This document shows positions 42,509 through 50,945 of a DNA stretch of 64,000 bases, piece by piece (position 1 is the first letter of the stretch; each line of letters opens with the position of its first letter). The translations under genes and the position numbers were made by a program. Source of the DNA: Ilumatobacter sp. GTDB lineage: Bacteria > Actinomycetota > Acidimicrobiia > Acidimicrobiales > Ilumatobacteraceae. The notes under the pieces are model-generated. The model was not told where the DNA came from. It did no database searches and worked only from the letters and a program-made list of their open reading frames with translations. The DNA is taken from the NCBI GenBank assembly GCA_007693335.1, contig REDU01000073.1, forward strand, positions 1 to 64,000. Direction: 5' to 3'.

Positions 42509-43512
42509 GCGCACCGACCGGACCGGACCGATCCGGAGCACCACCCACCTCACCCCGGGTGACCGTGATCTCCGGTGGAGTCGGAGCGGCCCGGCTGCTC
42601 AGCGGCATCGTGCAGGTGGTCGAGCCGGCGGCCGTGACCGCCGTCGTCAACACCGGTGACGACACCGAACTCCACGGCCTCCACGTCTCACCCGACCTCG
42701 ACACCATCGTCTACACGCTCGCGAACGCGATCGATCCCGAACGCGGGTGGGGGCTGGTGGACGAGACGTGGCGGACGATGGCCGCACTCGAGCGCTACGT
42801 CGCCGTACGTCCCGACGGCTCCGCGGCCGCGCCCACCTGGTTCAACCTCGGCGACCACGACCTCGCCACGCACTTCTACCGCACCGCCCGACTCCGCGAG
42901 GGCGCCGATCTCACCACCGTGACCGCCGAGATCGCAACGGCCTGGGGCCTCGCGCTCCGGGTGCTCCCGATGACCGATCAGCGCTTCCGGACCCGCATCG
43001 AGACCGAGTCCGACGGACTGATCGATTTCCAGGACTACTTCGTCCGCCTCCGACACGCTGTTCCCGTGCGCCGCATCGAGTTCGATCACGATGACGCCCG
43101 CCTCACACGGCAGGCCCGCGCCGCCATCGTCGACGCCGACGTCGTCCTGATCGCACCGTCGAACCCGCTCGTCTCGGTGGGACCGATCCGTGCCCTGCCC
43201 GACGTCGACGCGCTCCTCCGCGATCGCCGCGACTCCGTCGTCGCGATCTCACCGATCGTGGGTGGCGCTGCCCTGAAGGGTCCCGCCGACCGGATGCTGA
43301 CCGAGCTCGGCCACGAGGCCTCGGTGATCGGCGTGGCGTCGCTCTACCGCGACGTGGCGAGCACCCTCGTGATCGACCGGGCCGATACGGCGTCGGCGGA
43401 GCAGGTCCGATCCGCCGGGATGCGCTGCGAGGTGACCGACACCGTGATGTCAGCACCCGGTGTGGCCGCCGAACTCGCCCGCACCGCGATGGCCGCAGCG
43501 CTCAGCGGCTGA
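42505..43512 (+). CDS. cofD: F420 biosynthesis transferase (CofD/FbiA)
   Basis: Transfers the phospholactyl/phosphoenolpyruvyl group to Fo, giving F420-0 or its dehydro form. 335 residues with GGVGAARLL at 24-32, NTGDDTELHGLHVSPDLDT near 50-68 and WFNLGDHDLATH near 112. The C-terminal part S-N-P-L-V-S-V-G-P-I also matches. The N-terminal 17 residues are extra relative to usual starts. Its stop lies in a palindrome shared with the convergent SDR gene. Confidence 0.94.
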   Translation: MSAPTGPDRSGAPPTSPRVTVISGGVGAARLLSGIVQVVEPAAVTAVVNTGDDTELHGLHVSPDLDTIVYTLANAIDPERGWGLVDETWRTMAALERYVAVRPDGSAAAPTWFNLGDHDLATHFYRTARLREGADLTTVTAEIATAWGLALRVLPMTDQRFRTRIETESDGLIDFQDYFVRLRHAVPVRRIEFDHDDARLTRQARAAIVDADVVLIAPSNPLVSVGPIRALPDVDALLRDRRDSVVAISPIVGGAALKGPADRMLTELGHEASVIGVASLYRDVASTLVIDRADTASAEQVRSAGMRCEVTDTVMSAPGVAAELARTAMAAALSG

Positions 43513-43516
43513 GCGC
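43498..43516. terminator. Palindrome joining two overlapping convergent genes
   Basis: GCGCTCAG-CGG-CTGAGCGC, a perfect 8-bp stem. It holds the stop codons of both cofD (TGA 43510-43512) and the SDR gene (TCA 43502-43504), which overlap by 11 bp. Confidence 0.7.
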
Positions 43517-44398
43517 GAGACCGTCGGCCAACGTCGTCCACGGCGACCACCCGAGGTGGATGCGAGCGCGCACCGGCGACACCGCGAACCGCTGCACCTC
43601 GTCGGGCCTGGCCGGGGCGAACTCGGGAATCGGCCCCGCGCCCCCGTTGACCGCCTGCCACAGGTCGAGCAGAGGTGTCTGCACGCCGGTCCCGATGTTC
43701 ACCACCAGACCACTGCCACGGTGCCCGGCGCGCACCAAGGCGTCGACCACGTCGTCGACGAACACGAAGTCACGGGTCTGCCGGCCGTCGCCGGTGAGGG
43801 TGGGCGCCACGTGATGTGACGTCGCATCCAGCATCGCCGCCACGACACCGTCATCAGGTCGCTGGCGGGGGCCGTACACCGAGGCGACGGCGAGCGCGGT
43901 GAACTCGACAGCGTGCTGCGCCCGGTACACGTCGAGCAGGTCGACCACCGCCCTCGCCATCACCCCGCGAACGCCGCGGGCCTCGAGTGGACGTTCCTTC
44001 ACCGGGAGATCGCGGCTGGCAGGGGTGCCGTACATCGCCGCTGCCGGGAGTGCAACCACCATCTTGTGGACACCGCACGCACGCGCACCCTCGAGCACCG
44101 TGAGCACCCGGGCGAGCGCCGCGGCGTACTCGTCGACCGATGCAGCGCGTCGCGGCACCGTCGCGAGCACGTGGACCACCGAGGGTCGCCGCATGGCCAG
44201 CAACGACGACATCTCCGACGACCCGGCGTCGAGGTGGTGGATCTTCAGCTCGCCGCCGGCTGCCCTGGCATCGGCGAGGTTCGCCAGCGAGCCGGTCGAC
44301 AGGTCGTCGACCACCTCGACGGACTCACCCTCGGCCAGCAACCGATCGACGAGGTGCGAGCCCAGGAACCCTGCGCCGCCCACCACGAGATGGCCCAC
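43502..44398 (-). CDS. Extended SDR (epimerase-like) lacking the catalytic residues
   Basis: 298 residues. The NAD-binding loop GGAGFLGSHL (7-16) and V-Y-G-P-R-Q-R-P-D-D are intact, as is the F-V-F-V-D-D-V-V-D-A-L block. The active-site Ser is replaced (VALPAAAMYG for the usual SSSAVYG), and the YxxxK helix reads GVRGVMARAVVDLL, with neither Tyr nor Lys. A classical epimerase or dehydratase reaction is therefore unlikely; it may be regulatory or scaffold-like. The nucleotidyltransferase gene lies 9 bp upstream on the same strand. Confidence 0.82.
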   Translation of the reverse strand: MGHLVVGGAGFLGSHLVDRLLAEGESVEVVDDLSTGSLANLADARAAGGELKIHHLDAGSSEMSSLLAMRRPSVVHVLATVPRRAASVDEYAAALARVLTVLEGARACGVHKMVVALPAAAMYGTPASRDLPVKERPLEARGVRGVMARAVVDLLDVYRAQHAVEFTALAVASVYGPRQRPDDGVVAAMLDATSHHVAPTLTGDGRQTRDFVFVDDVVDALVRAGHRGSGLVVNIGTGVQTPLLDLWQAVNGGAGPIPEFAPARPDEVQRFAVSPVRARIHLGWSPWTTLADGLALSR

Positions 44399-44407
44399 GA
44401 CCCGACC

Positions 44408-45403
44408 TCACCCCGACTCGGGGAGGCGGGCATCGACCAACTCGGCGTGATCGGCCACGGCACCATCGACCCCGATCACCGAGCCACGGACCCGTGCATC
44501 TCGACCCACGCTGCCCATCACGATCGAGCGCTCGATCACCGCACCGTCGGCCACCCGGGCGCCGCCCAGCACGACCGACGCGGTGAGCCGTACCCCCTCG
44601 CCGATGCTCGCCCCAGCGTCGACCAGCGACGAGTCGAGCACCGCTGATCCCGCCACGTGGGCTCCAGACGCCACCGCCTCGCAGCGTTCAGCCCGAACCC
44701 CGTTCAGCAGGTCGATGTTGGCATCGAGGTAGGTCTCCGGACGCCCGGTGTCGATCCAGTAGTCATCGGTGGGCATCGCGTACAACCTGCCATCGGCCAC
44801 CACCTGCTGGAAGGTCTCGCGCTCGACCGACACCTTGCGACCGGTGGGGATGCGGTCCAGCACCGACGGTTCGAACACATAGGTACCGGCATTGATCAGG
44901 TTCGAGGTGGTCTCGCCGGGAGCCGGCTTCTCGACGAACCGCAGCACCGCGCCCGAGCGGTCGACCTCGACCACCCCGAACGCCGACGGATCGTCGACGG
45001 GCGTGAGGTGCAGCGTGGCCTCGGCACCGAATCGCCGGTGGGCGTCGATCAGATCGCCCACCGTCAGATCGGTGACGATGTCACCGTTGGCCACCACGAA
45101 GGTGCCGTCGATGCCGGTGTGGTCGGCGGCGAAGCGGATGGCGCCAGCGGTGTCGAGCGGTTCGGGCTCGACCGCGTAGTGCAGCACGACGTCACCCACC
45201 CGACCGTGGGGGAACGCCTCGACGAACGGCTCGGGACGGAACCCGAGTGCGAGCGTGACGTCGGTGACCCCGGCCGCCGCCAGGCGATCGACCAACCGGG
45301 CGATCATCGGTCGGTGGCCGATGGGCAGCATCGGCTTGGGGACGTGGTCGGTGAGTGGCCGCAACCGCGTGCCGCGCCCGCCCACGAGCACGACCGCGCG
45401 CAT
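44408..45403 (-). CDS. Sugar-1-phosphate nucleotidyltransferase (GDP-mannose type)
   Basis: 331 residues. The pyrophosphorylase signature VLVGGRGTRLRPLTDHVPKPMLPIG is at 5-29, followed by N-G-D and D-Y-W-I-D-T-G-R-P-E-T-Y and a C-terminal left-handed beta-helix of hexapeptide repeats (from about 255). The mycobacterial gene at this place makes GDP-mannose, which would connect ManB to Gmd; specificity cannot be read from sequence. ATG 45403 overlaps the previous stop by one base (TGATG). Confidence 0.88.
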   Translation of the reverse strand: MRAVVLVGGRGTRLRPLTDHVPKPMLPIGHRPMIARLVDRLAAAGVTDVTLALGFRPEPFVEAFPHGRVGDVVLHYAVEPEPLDTAGAIRFAADHTGIDGTFVVANGDIVTDLTVGDLIDAHRRFGAEATLHLTPVDDPSAFGVVEVDRSGAVLRFVEKPAPGETTSNLINAGTYVFEPSVLDRIPTGRKVSVERETFQQVVADGRLYAMPTDDYWIDTGRPETYLDANIDLLNGVRAERCEAVASGAHVAGSAVLDSSLVDAGASIGEGVRLTASVVLGGARVADGAVIERSIVMGSVGRDARVRGSVIGVDGAVADHAELVDARLPESG

Positions 45404-46209
45404 CAGTCGCCGTCGTCCTCTTCCGTCTCGGGGAAGATCGAGGGATCGAAGTCGTCGGGCAGCTGACCGAGTTCGATCAGTTCCTCCGGCGTGAACTGGG
45501 TGATGTCGATCGCGCCCAGTTCCGGGAGCTGCGACGCCCACGGCGGCATCGGCACCGGCTCGCCACGCGGCATGAACGCCATTGCGAACACCATGCCGTC
45601 GTTCTGCACCCGCACGTTCTCGAAGTTGGCGATGTAGCGGGTGCCGTTACCGGTGTCTTCGAACGAGCCCCACACGACCATCGACAGCTCGGCGTCCTCG
45701 CCGTCGCACTGGGTCTCGCCCGGGATGAACTCGGCCCCGGGACCCCATGGTCCGATGGTCTGATCGGGGGGGAAGCGGAGCCGTTCGTTCGTGAACTCGA
45801 CCTCGTAGGTGCCGAGGAAGACCCCGAGCGTGGCCCGACGGCCGACGGCCCGCGACGTGAACGGGTGCCAGTGGATCACACCGTCATCGTGGCTGTGCAC
45901 GCCGGTCTGGAGATAGTTGGTCGAGGTGAGCTGACCCTGGGCGTTGCGGACCTCTTTGTCACCTTGCAGCTGGTACCACTCGCCACAGATGTAGAAGCCC
46001 GCCGCGGCGTGCCAGTGCTGGTTGATGGTGGGGGCCGAGGCATCGAAGGCCGGCTGCGACTGGCGGGCGTACACGACGGTGCCGACCCCGAGTACCACCA
46101 CCAGTGCGACGATCAACGGGAACAGGGTGCCGCCCTGGAACCGGACGGTCTTGCCCTTGCCGCGTTGCGTCAGACGGGCGGCTTTCTTGGTCGACGATGA
46201 GGGTGCCAC
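45403..46209 (-). CDS. Membrane-anchored His-rich protein, unknown function
   Basis: 268 residues: basic cytoplasmic N-terminus, one TM at about 29-48, then an extracytoplasmic domain with paired histidines H65-x-H67, H105-x-H107 and H113-x-H115 (G-V-H-S-H-D-D-G-V-I-H-W-H-P), two Cys near 75 and 165 and an acidic C-terminus. The pattern suggests a metal site. GTG 46209 has TAGCAT 9 nt upstream. It is the first gene of a transcript with the nucleotidyltransferase (1-bp overlap) and the SDR. No family recognised with certainty. Confidence 0.75.
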   Translation of the reverse strand: MAPSSSTKKAARLTQRGKGKTVRFQGGTLFPLIVALVVVLGVGTVVYARQSQPAFDASAPTINQHWHAAAGFYICGEWYQLQGDKEVRNAQGQLTSTNYLQTGVHSHDDGVIHWHPFTSRAVGRRATLGVFLGTYEVEFTNERLRFPPDQTIGPWGPGAEFIPGETQCDGEDAELSMVVWGSFEDTGNGTRYIANFENVRVQNDGMVFAMAFMPRGEPVPMPPWASQLPELGAIDITQFTPEELIELGQLPDDFDPSIFPETEEDDGD

Positions 46210-46283
46210 GAGTGGTAAATGCTATCGGCGGCGGCCCGGCTTCGGGCCGCGGGCCCTCCCGCGCCGGGAGCGCGACGCGTCCG

Positions 46284-47597
46284 TCACCGACCACCGATCA
46301 GCGCCTCGTACGCCGCTGCGACAGCTGCCGGCGACGCGGCCGACTCCACCCAGGCCCGGCCGGCCGCACCCAGTGGGGCACCGAGATCGTCGCGACCCAC
46401 GAGCTCGCCCACCGCAGCGGTGAACGCGACGGGATCATCTGGGGGCACGGCGATCCCACCACCCGACGCAGTGAGCATCCTGGGAACCTCGGTCCCCGGA
46501 TCGATCGCCGCCACCACCGGCCGGCCGGCGGCCAGGATCGAGTACGTCTTCGACGGCACCGAGACCCGGCCGAGCCCACGTCGCAGCGGCACGACGTGCA
46601 CATCGCCGGTCGCCAACACCTCGTTCAGCCGTTCGGCCGGTTGGAAGTCACCGAACCGCACGTTGGGGATCCCGGCGGCATCGTGTTCCAGTGTGGACCG
46701 GGCGGCGCCCTCGCCGTTGATCAGGAACGTCACGTCGGGCAATGCCCGAGCCGCCGCCAACACCAGCTCCAGCGACTGCGAGAAACCGACGTTCCCCGCG
46801 TACAGCACGACCGGTTCCGAGCCGATCCCGAGCTGGGTCCGGTACGTGGTCATCCGGTCGGCCGGACGCAGCTGCTCGGTGTCGACGAAGTTGGGGATCA
46901 CGTGCACGTCGCCCCGACGACCCGTCGGCAGCTTGGCACGCACGTTGGCGGCGAGATCCTCGCTCAGCACCGTGACGGCCGACGACCGGCGGTAGCTCAG
47001 CCGCTCGAGCCACGCCGCGACGCCGATGATCCGTCGGTCGGTGATCGCTCCGGTCTCGATCGCGGCGTCGGGGAAGACGTCCTGGATGTTGAACACCAAT
47101 GGTGCCCGGTGCCCCAACCCGACCGCCCAGCCCGTGAGACCGAGGGTGAGCGGCGGCGACATCGCCAGCACGGCGTCGGCCCGTCGGAACCAGCCGCCCG
47201 CCCGCAGCCCCATGAGCCCCGCCAGCGCCGAGAACGCGCCGAAGCCGGCGGCGCGACGCAGCAGATTGCGCCGGTCTCCACCCGGGAACGGGTGGAGACG
47301 GGTGATCGATCCGAAGTCGACGCGCTCGGTGCGCACCACACGGCCACCCCAACCCGGCTCGATCGAGTGGGTGCGGTACCACGGCAGTGCCGTGACCACG
47401 TGGAGCTCGTGGCCGAGGGCGGCCAACTCGTGCACGATCCGGCTCATCACCCGACCCGTGGGTGCGGTGTCGGGGTCGAAGTGGGGGCACAGCACCACGA
47501 TCTTCAACGGGATCGACGAACGGCCCGACGTCTCCACGTCGCCGTCCACGCCGCCGTCCACGTCGCCGTCCACGTCGCCCTTCACGTCGCCCTTCAC
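46284..47597 (-). CDS. Glycosyltransferase family 4 (WcaI-like)
   Basis: 437 residues; the GT-B core begins at K-I-V-V-L-C-P-H-F-D-P-D. Conserved parts: P-N-F-V-D near 228, Y-A-G-N-V-G-F-S-Q-S near 260 and V-P-S-K-T-Y-S-I-L-A-A-G-R-P in the donor site. The GTG start overlaps the upstream gene by 4 bp. The first ~22 residues (VKGDVKGDVDGDVDGGVDGDV) come from a 12-bp repeat and look like a recent addition; later in-frame GTGs in the repeat are alternative starts. Confidence 0.85.
   Translation of the reverse strand: MKGDVKGDVDGDVDGGVDGDVETSGRSSIPLKIVVLCPHFDPDTAPTGRVMSRIVHELAALGHELHVVTALPWYRTHSIEPGWGGRVVRTERVDFGSITRLHPFPGGDRRNLLRRAAGFGAFSALAGLMGLRAGGWFRRADAVLAMSPPLTLGLTGWAVGLGHRAPLVFNIQDVFPDAAIETGAITDRRIIGVAAWLERLSYRRSSAVTVLSEDLAANVRAKLPTGRRGDVHVIPNFVDTEQLRPADRMTTYRTQLGIGSEPVVLYAGNVGFSQSLELVLAAARALPDVTFLINGEGAARSTLEHDAAGIPNVRFGDFQPAERLNEVLATGDVHVVPLRRGLGRVSVPSKTYSILAAGRPVVAAIDPGTEVPRMLTASGGGIAVPPDDPVAFTAAVGELVGRDDLGAPLGAAGRAWVESAASPAAVAAAYEALIGGR
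47535..47597 (-). repeat. 12-bp tandem repeat duplicating GTG starts
   Basis: Five units of CACGTCGCCGTC/CACGTCGCCCTT type plus a final CAC. On the coding strand each begins with an in-frame GTG. The array forms the 5' end of the GT4 gene. Confidence 0.88.
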
Positions 47598-48727
47598 GGC
47601 TCGACCGTCCGTTCGTACGCGTCGATCAGCGCCGTTGCCGAGACGTCGAGACCGAAGCGAGCCACCCGGGCGAGACCGGCCGCAGCCAGCTCCCGGCGCG
47701 ACCGGCGCACCTCGACCAACGCGCTCGCCCACGCCTCGGGATCATCGGCGGGAAGGACCAACCCGGCGTCGCCCACCACCTCGCGCACGGCGGGATGGTC
47801 GCCACAGATGACGGGGGTGCCGAGCGCCATCGCCTCGATCAGCGGCGCACCGAACCCCTCGTAGACGCTGGGGAACACCAGGGCCTCGGCCATCACCAGC
47901 AACGCGTCACGGTCGGTCTCCGGCACGCGCCCCGGCCGCACCACCCGGCCCGACAGACCGAGCTCGGCGATCGACCGCTCGACCTCGTGCTCAGCGGCAC
48001 CCTTCCCGCCCAGGAGCACCAGCCGGAGATCGGGATCGGTCCAGTGCCGGCGCATGGTCTCGAGGAGCAGCCGGTGGTTCTTGTGCGGATGGGTGATGGC
48101 CGGGTACACGAGCACCGGACCCGGGCCGAGACGGAGGCGACGCCGCAGGGACGCCTCGTCGAACTCGAGCGGGCCGGTGGGCACATCGATGCCGTGGGGC
48201 ACCACGACGACGCGATCGGGATCGGTCTCGAACGCATCGATCACCGTGCCGCGCACGAACTCGCTCGGCACGGCCACCACAGCGGCTCGGCGGACCGACC
48301 GGGGCATCATGAACCGCAGGTACCGCAGCTTGCCCGCCGACACGTACGCGGGATGGTCGAGGTACTGCAGGTCGTGGATCGTCAGCAGGACCGGACCCGG
48401 CCCCACCATCGGGGTGGTACCACCACCATGGTGCACCAGGTCGAAGGGGTGGGGACGTCGGGTGCGCCGGGCGAGCCAGGTGTGTTCCGAGAGCACCCGC
48501 GACGGTCTCCGCGACCCCGAGGTCGGGGCCGTCTCGATGGCGTACCGCTCCGCCAGTTCCGGATGCGCACCCGGGTATCCGGGTAGCGCGAACACGGTCG
48601 GGTCGACCCTCGCCCGCTCCGGATCCACGAGGGCCAGACCCGACAGCTGGCGCGCCAGGTACTCCTCCGATCCGCCCACCTCGCCCGGCACGCACCACAG
48701 CAGGTTCACCGCCACCCGGAGGGTCAC
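47594..48727 (-). CDS. Glycosyltransferase family 4
   Basis: 377 residues: V-N-L-L-W-C-V-P-G-E-V-G-G-S-E near the start, H-H-G-G-G-T-T-P, V-P-H-G-I-D near 186, H-P-H-K-N-H-R and the EGFGAPLIEAMALGTPVICG donor motif. GTG 48727 overlaps the upstream glycosyltransferase stop by 4 bp. It is the middle gene of a three-glycosyltransferase operon. Sugar specificity unknown. Confidence 0.9.
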   Translation of the reverse strand: MTLRVAVNLLWCVPGEVGGSEEYLARQLSGLALVDPERARVDPTVFALPGYPGAHPELAERYAIETAPTSGSRRPSRVLSEHTWLARRTRRPHPFDLVHHGGGTTPMVGPGPVLLTIHDLQYLDHPAYVSAGKLRYLRFMMPRSVRRAAVVAVPSEFVRGTVIDAFETDPDRVVVVPHGIDVPTGPLEFDEASLRRRLRLGPGPVLVYPAITHPHKNHRLLLETMRRHWTDPDLRLVLLGGKGAAEHEVERSIAELGLSGRVVRPGRVPETDRDALLVMAEALVFPSVYEGFGAPLIEAMALGTPVICGDHPAVREVVGDAGLVLPADDPEAWASALVEVRRSRRELAAAGLARVARFGLDVSATALIDAYERTVEP

Positions 48728-49818
48728 CTGGCGACCTCCGCGTACGCCGCCACCGTGGCGTCGGCCGTGGCCGCCCACGTGAGCTCACCGGCCCGCCGAC
48801 GGCCGCGCTCGACGAACTCGTCGCGCCGACGCGGGTCGAGCGCCTCGCTGATGCCCCGGGCGATGTCGTCGACGTCGCCCGGGTCGACGAGCACTGCGGC
48901 CCCACCGGCCACTTCCTCGGTGGAGGTACCGCGGCTCGTCACCACGGGCACGCCCTGTGCCATGGCCTCGGCCACCGGCAGCCCGAACCCCTCCCACTCA
49001 CTCGGATATGCGAACACGGTGGCCGACGAATAGCACGCCGCGAGGTCGTCGGGCGGCACGAAACCGACGAAGCGCACATCGGTGTCGAGGCGGTTCACGT
49101 CGTCGAGCGCGTCGCCCCATCCGTCGGTCCCCACCACCACCAGCGGAACCGGCTCGTCGAGGCGGCTGACCGCGATCGCCAGGCGCACGAGGTTCTTGCG
49201 CGGCTCGACGGTGCCCACGAAGAGCACGAAGCGGTCGGGCAGGTCGTGGACCCGACGGACGCGCTCGATGTCGTGCGGGGTCACCTCGACCGGATCGACC
49301 CCGAGCGGCACGTGCCGGATCCGATCGGACTCGAGACCGGCTTCCACCATGTCGCTCACGGTGGCGTGGCTCGAGCACAGCACGACGGCGGCCCGCCGGC
49401 GGATCACGTCGAGGCTGCGGCGCATCGTGCGGACGCCGTGACGACTGAACCGCTCCGGGTACCGCACGAACGCCAGATCGTGCACGGTGACCACCAGTGG
49501 CGCATCCGATGCCGCGGGCACCAGGCCGGTCGCGTGGCAGACGTCAACGGGGCCGGTGACCGACTCGACGAGCGGCCACCGCGCCCGTAGCCAGGTCTCG
49601 TACAGCCAGGGCCGCGCCACCGGCAGACCTCGGACACGTATCGACGGGCGCCACGCCGGTTCCGGTGGACGCCGGTGCCGGCCGGCCACACCGAGCAGCT
49701 CCACCCGCGGATCGGCCTCGAGGTGCTCGGCCACCCGCAGCGCTGCCACGGCCGTACCTCCCGGCACCTCGTGCCAGCACTGCTCCAGGGTGTAGGCGAC
49801 GCGGAGGGGTTCGGGCAC
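48724..49818 (-). CDS. Glycosyltransferase family 4
   Basis: 364 residues with C-H-A-T-G-L-V-P near 93, V-P-L-G-V-D-P near 170, F-V-G-T-V-E-P-R-K-N near 198 and the EGFGLPVAEAMAQGVPVVTS donor motif. It heads the three-gene glycosyltransferase operon. GTG 49818 is chosen to fit the family N-terminus (L-R-V-A-Y-T-L-E-Q); ATG 49848 would add ten residues. Divergent from fcl. Confidence 0.88.
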   Translation of the reverse strand: MPEPLRVAYTLEQCWHEVPGGTAVAALRVAEHLEADPRVELLGVAGRHRRPPEPAWRPSIRVRGLPVARPWLYETWLRARWPLVESVTGPVDVCHATGLVPAASDAPLVVTVHDLAFVRYPERFSRHGVRTMRRSLDVIRRRAAVVLCSSHATVSDMVEAGLESDRIRHVPLGVDPVEVTPHDIERVRRVHDLPDRFVLFVGTVEPRKNLVRLAIAVSRLDEPVPLVVVGTDGWGDALDDVNRLDTDVRFVGFVPPDDLAACYSSATVFAYPSEWEGFGLPVAEAMAQGVPVVTSRGTSTEEVAGGAAVLVDPGDVDDIARGISEALDPRRRDEFVERGRRRAGELTWAATADATVAAYAEVAR

Positions 49819-49842
49819 CGCACCATGATGGCCGCGCCGCCC

Positions 49843-49848
49843 TAGCAT
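49843..49848 (+). promoter_or_regulatory. -10 box TAGCAT of fcl
   Basis: Seven nt before ATG 49856; leaderless pattern. Confidence 0.5.
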
Positions 49849-49855
49849 CGGTCGC

Positions 49856-50821
49856 ATGTCGCACTTCTGGTCCGGTCGACGCGTGCTCGTGACAGGTGGA
49901 GCGGGCTTCCTCGGCCGGCGGGTGGTGGCACGGCTGACCGACCACGGGGCCGACGCGATCGTTCCCCGCAGCGCCGACCACGACCTCACCCGGCCGGGTG
50001 TGGCCGAGGAACTCCTCGCCGAGCACGCTCCCTCGCACATCGTGCACCTGGCGGCGCGGGTCGGTGGTATCGGGTACAACCAGGCCGAACCGGCACCGCT
50101 GTACCTGTCGAACCTGCTGATGGGCACCCATGTGATCGAGGCTGCTCGACACGCTCCCAGCGTCGAGAAGACCGTCCTGCTCGGCACGGTGTGCTCGTAC
50201 CCGAAGTTCACACCCGTGCCGTTCAACGAGGACTCGTTCTGGGACGGTTACCCGGAGGAGACGAACGCGCCGTACGGCATCGCCAAGAAGGCCCAGCTCG
50301 TGCACGCTCAGGTGAACGCCGAGCAGTACGGCCAGCGCTTCTCCTACCTGATCCCCACGAACCTCTACGGCCCCGGAGACAAGTTCCATCCGTCGGTGTC
50401 CCACGTGATCCCGGCGCTCATCGCGAAGTGCGTCGACGCCGTCGAGGCCGGACACGAGTCGATCGACGTCTGGGGTACCGGTACCGCCAGCCGGGAGTAC
50501 CTCTACGTCGACGACGCTGCGGCGGCGATCGTGCTCGCCGCCGAGCTCCACGAGGGAACCCAGCCCCTCAACCTGGGTACCAACCACGAGGTGACCATCC
50601 GTGAGACGGTCGAGACCATCGCCCGTCTGGTCGGCTTCGACGGCGAGCTGCGCTGGGACCCCACCAAGCCCGATGGCCAGCCCCGCCGCAGGGTGGACGC
50701 CACCCGCGCCGAGCAGCAGCTCGGCTGGCACGCCTCCATGCCCTTCGACGACGGGCTCCGCGCCACCATCGACTGGTACCTCGCCAACCGCGAGGACGCC
50801 ACCCGTCCGCCCACCCCCTGA
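49856..50821 (+). CDS. fcl: GDP-L-fucose synthase
   Basis: 3,5-epimerase/4-reductase completing GDP-L-fucose after Gmd. 321 residues: NADP loop GGAGFLGRRV (14-23), R-V-G-G-I-G-Y-N-Q near 68, Y-P-K-F-T-P-V-P-F-N-E and Y-G-I-A-K-K with the catalytic Tyr and Lys, then the V-W-G-T-G-T-A-S-R-E-Y-L-Y-V-D-D block. The usual S-S-C-I-Y-P reads G-T-V-C-S-Y-P. Located 9 kb from gmd. Confidence 0.93.
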   Translation: MSHFWSGRRVLVTGGAGFLGRRVVARLTDHGADAIVPRSADHDLTRPGVAEELLAEHAPSHIVHLAARVGGIGYNQAEPAPLYLSNLLMGTHVIEAARHAPSVEKTVLLGTVCSYPKFTPVPFNEDSFWDGYPEETNAPYGIAKKAQLVHAQVNAEQYGQRFSYLIPTNLYGPGDKFHPSVSHVIPALIAKCVDAVEAGHESIDVWGTGTASREYLYVDDAAAAIVLAAELHEGTQPLNLGTNHEVTIRETVETIARLVGFDGELRWDPTKPDGQPRRRVDATRAEQQLGWHASMPFDDGLRATIDWYLANREDATRPPTP

Positions 50822-50829
50822 CTCCTCCA

Positions 50830-50881
50830 CGAACCGTCCGCGGTGAACCGGCGGTTCCGGGCGATCCACGCGGACAGAACG
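50830..50881. repeat. Dispersed inverted-repeat element, copy B
   Basis: Arms CGAACCGTCCGCG (50830-50842) and CGCGGACAGAACG (50869-50881), with a nested GAACC-GGC-GGTTC hairpin. Most diverged copy. It sits 8 bp after the fcl stop, head-to-tail with copy C. Confidence 0.75.
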
Positions 50882-50893
50882 CCGGCAACCCCC

Positions 50894-50945
50894 CGAACTG
50901 TCTGTGGTGGGGCCGCAGAACCGGAGGATTCACGCGGACAGGTCG
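50894..50945. repeat. Dispersed inverted-repeat element, copy C
   Basis: Arms CGAACTGTCTGTG (50894-50906) and CGCGGACAGGTCG (50933-50945). The right arm supplies the last codons and stop of the mug-like gene (D-L-S-A-stop). Confidence 0.8.
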
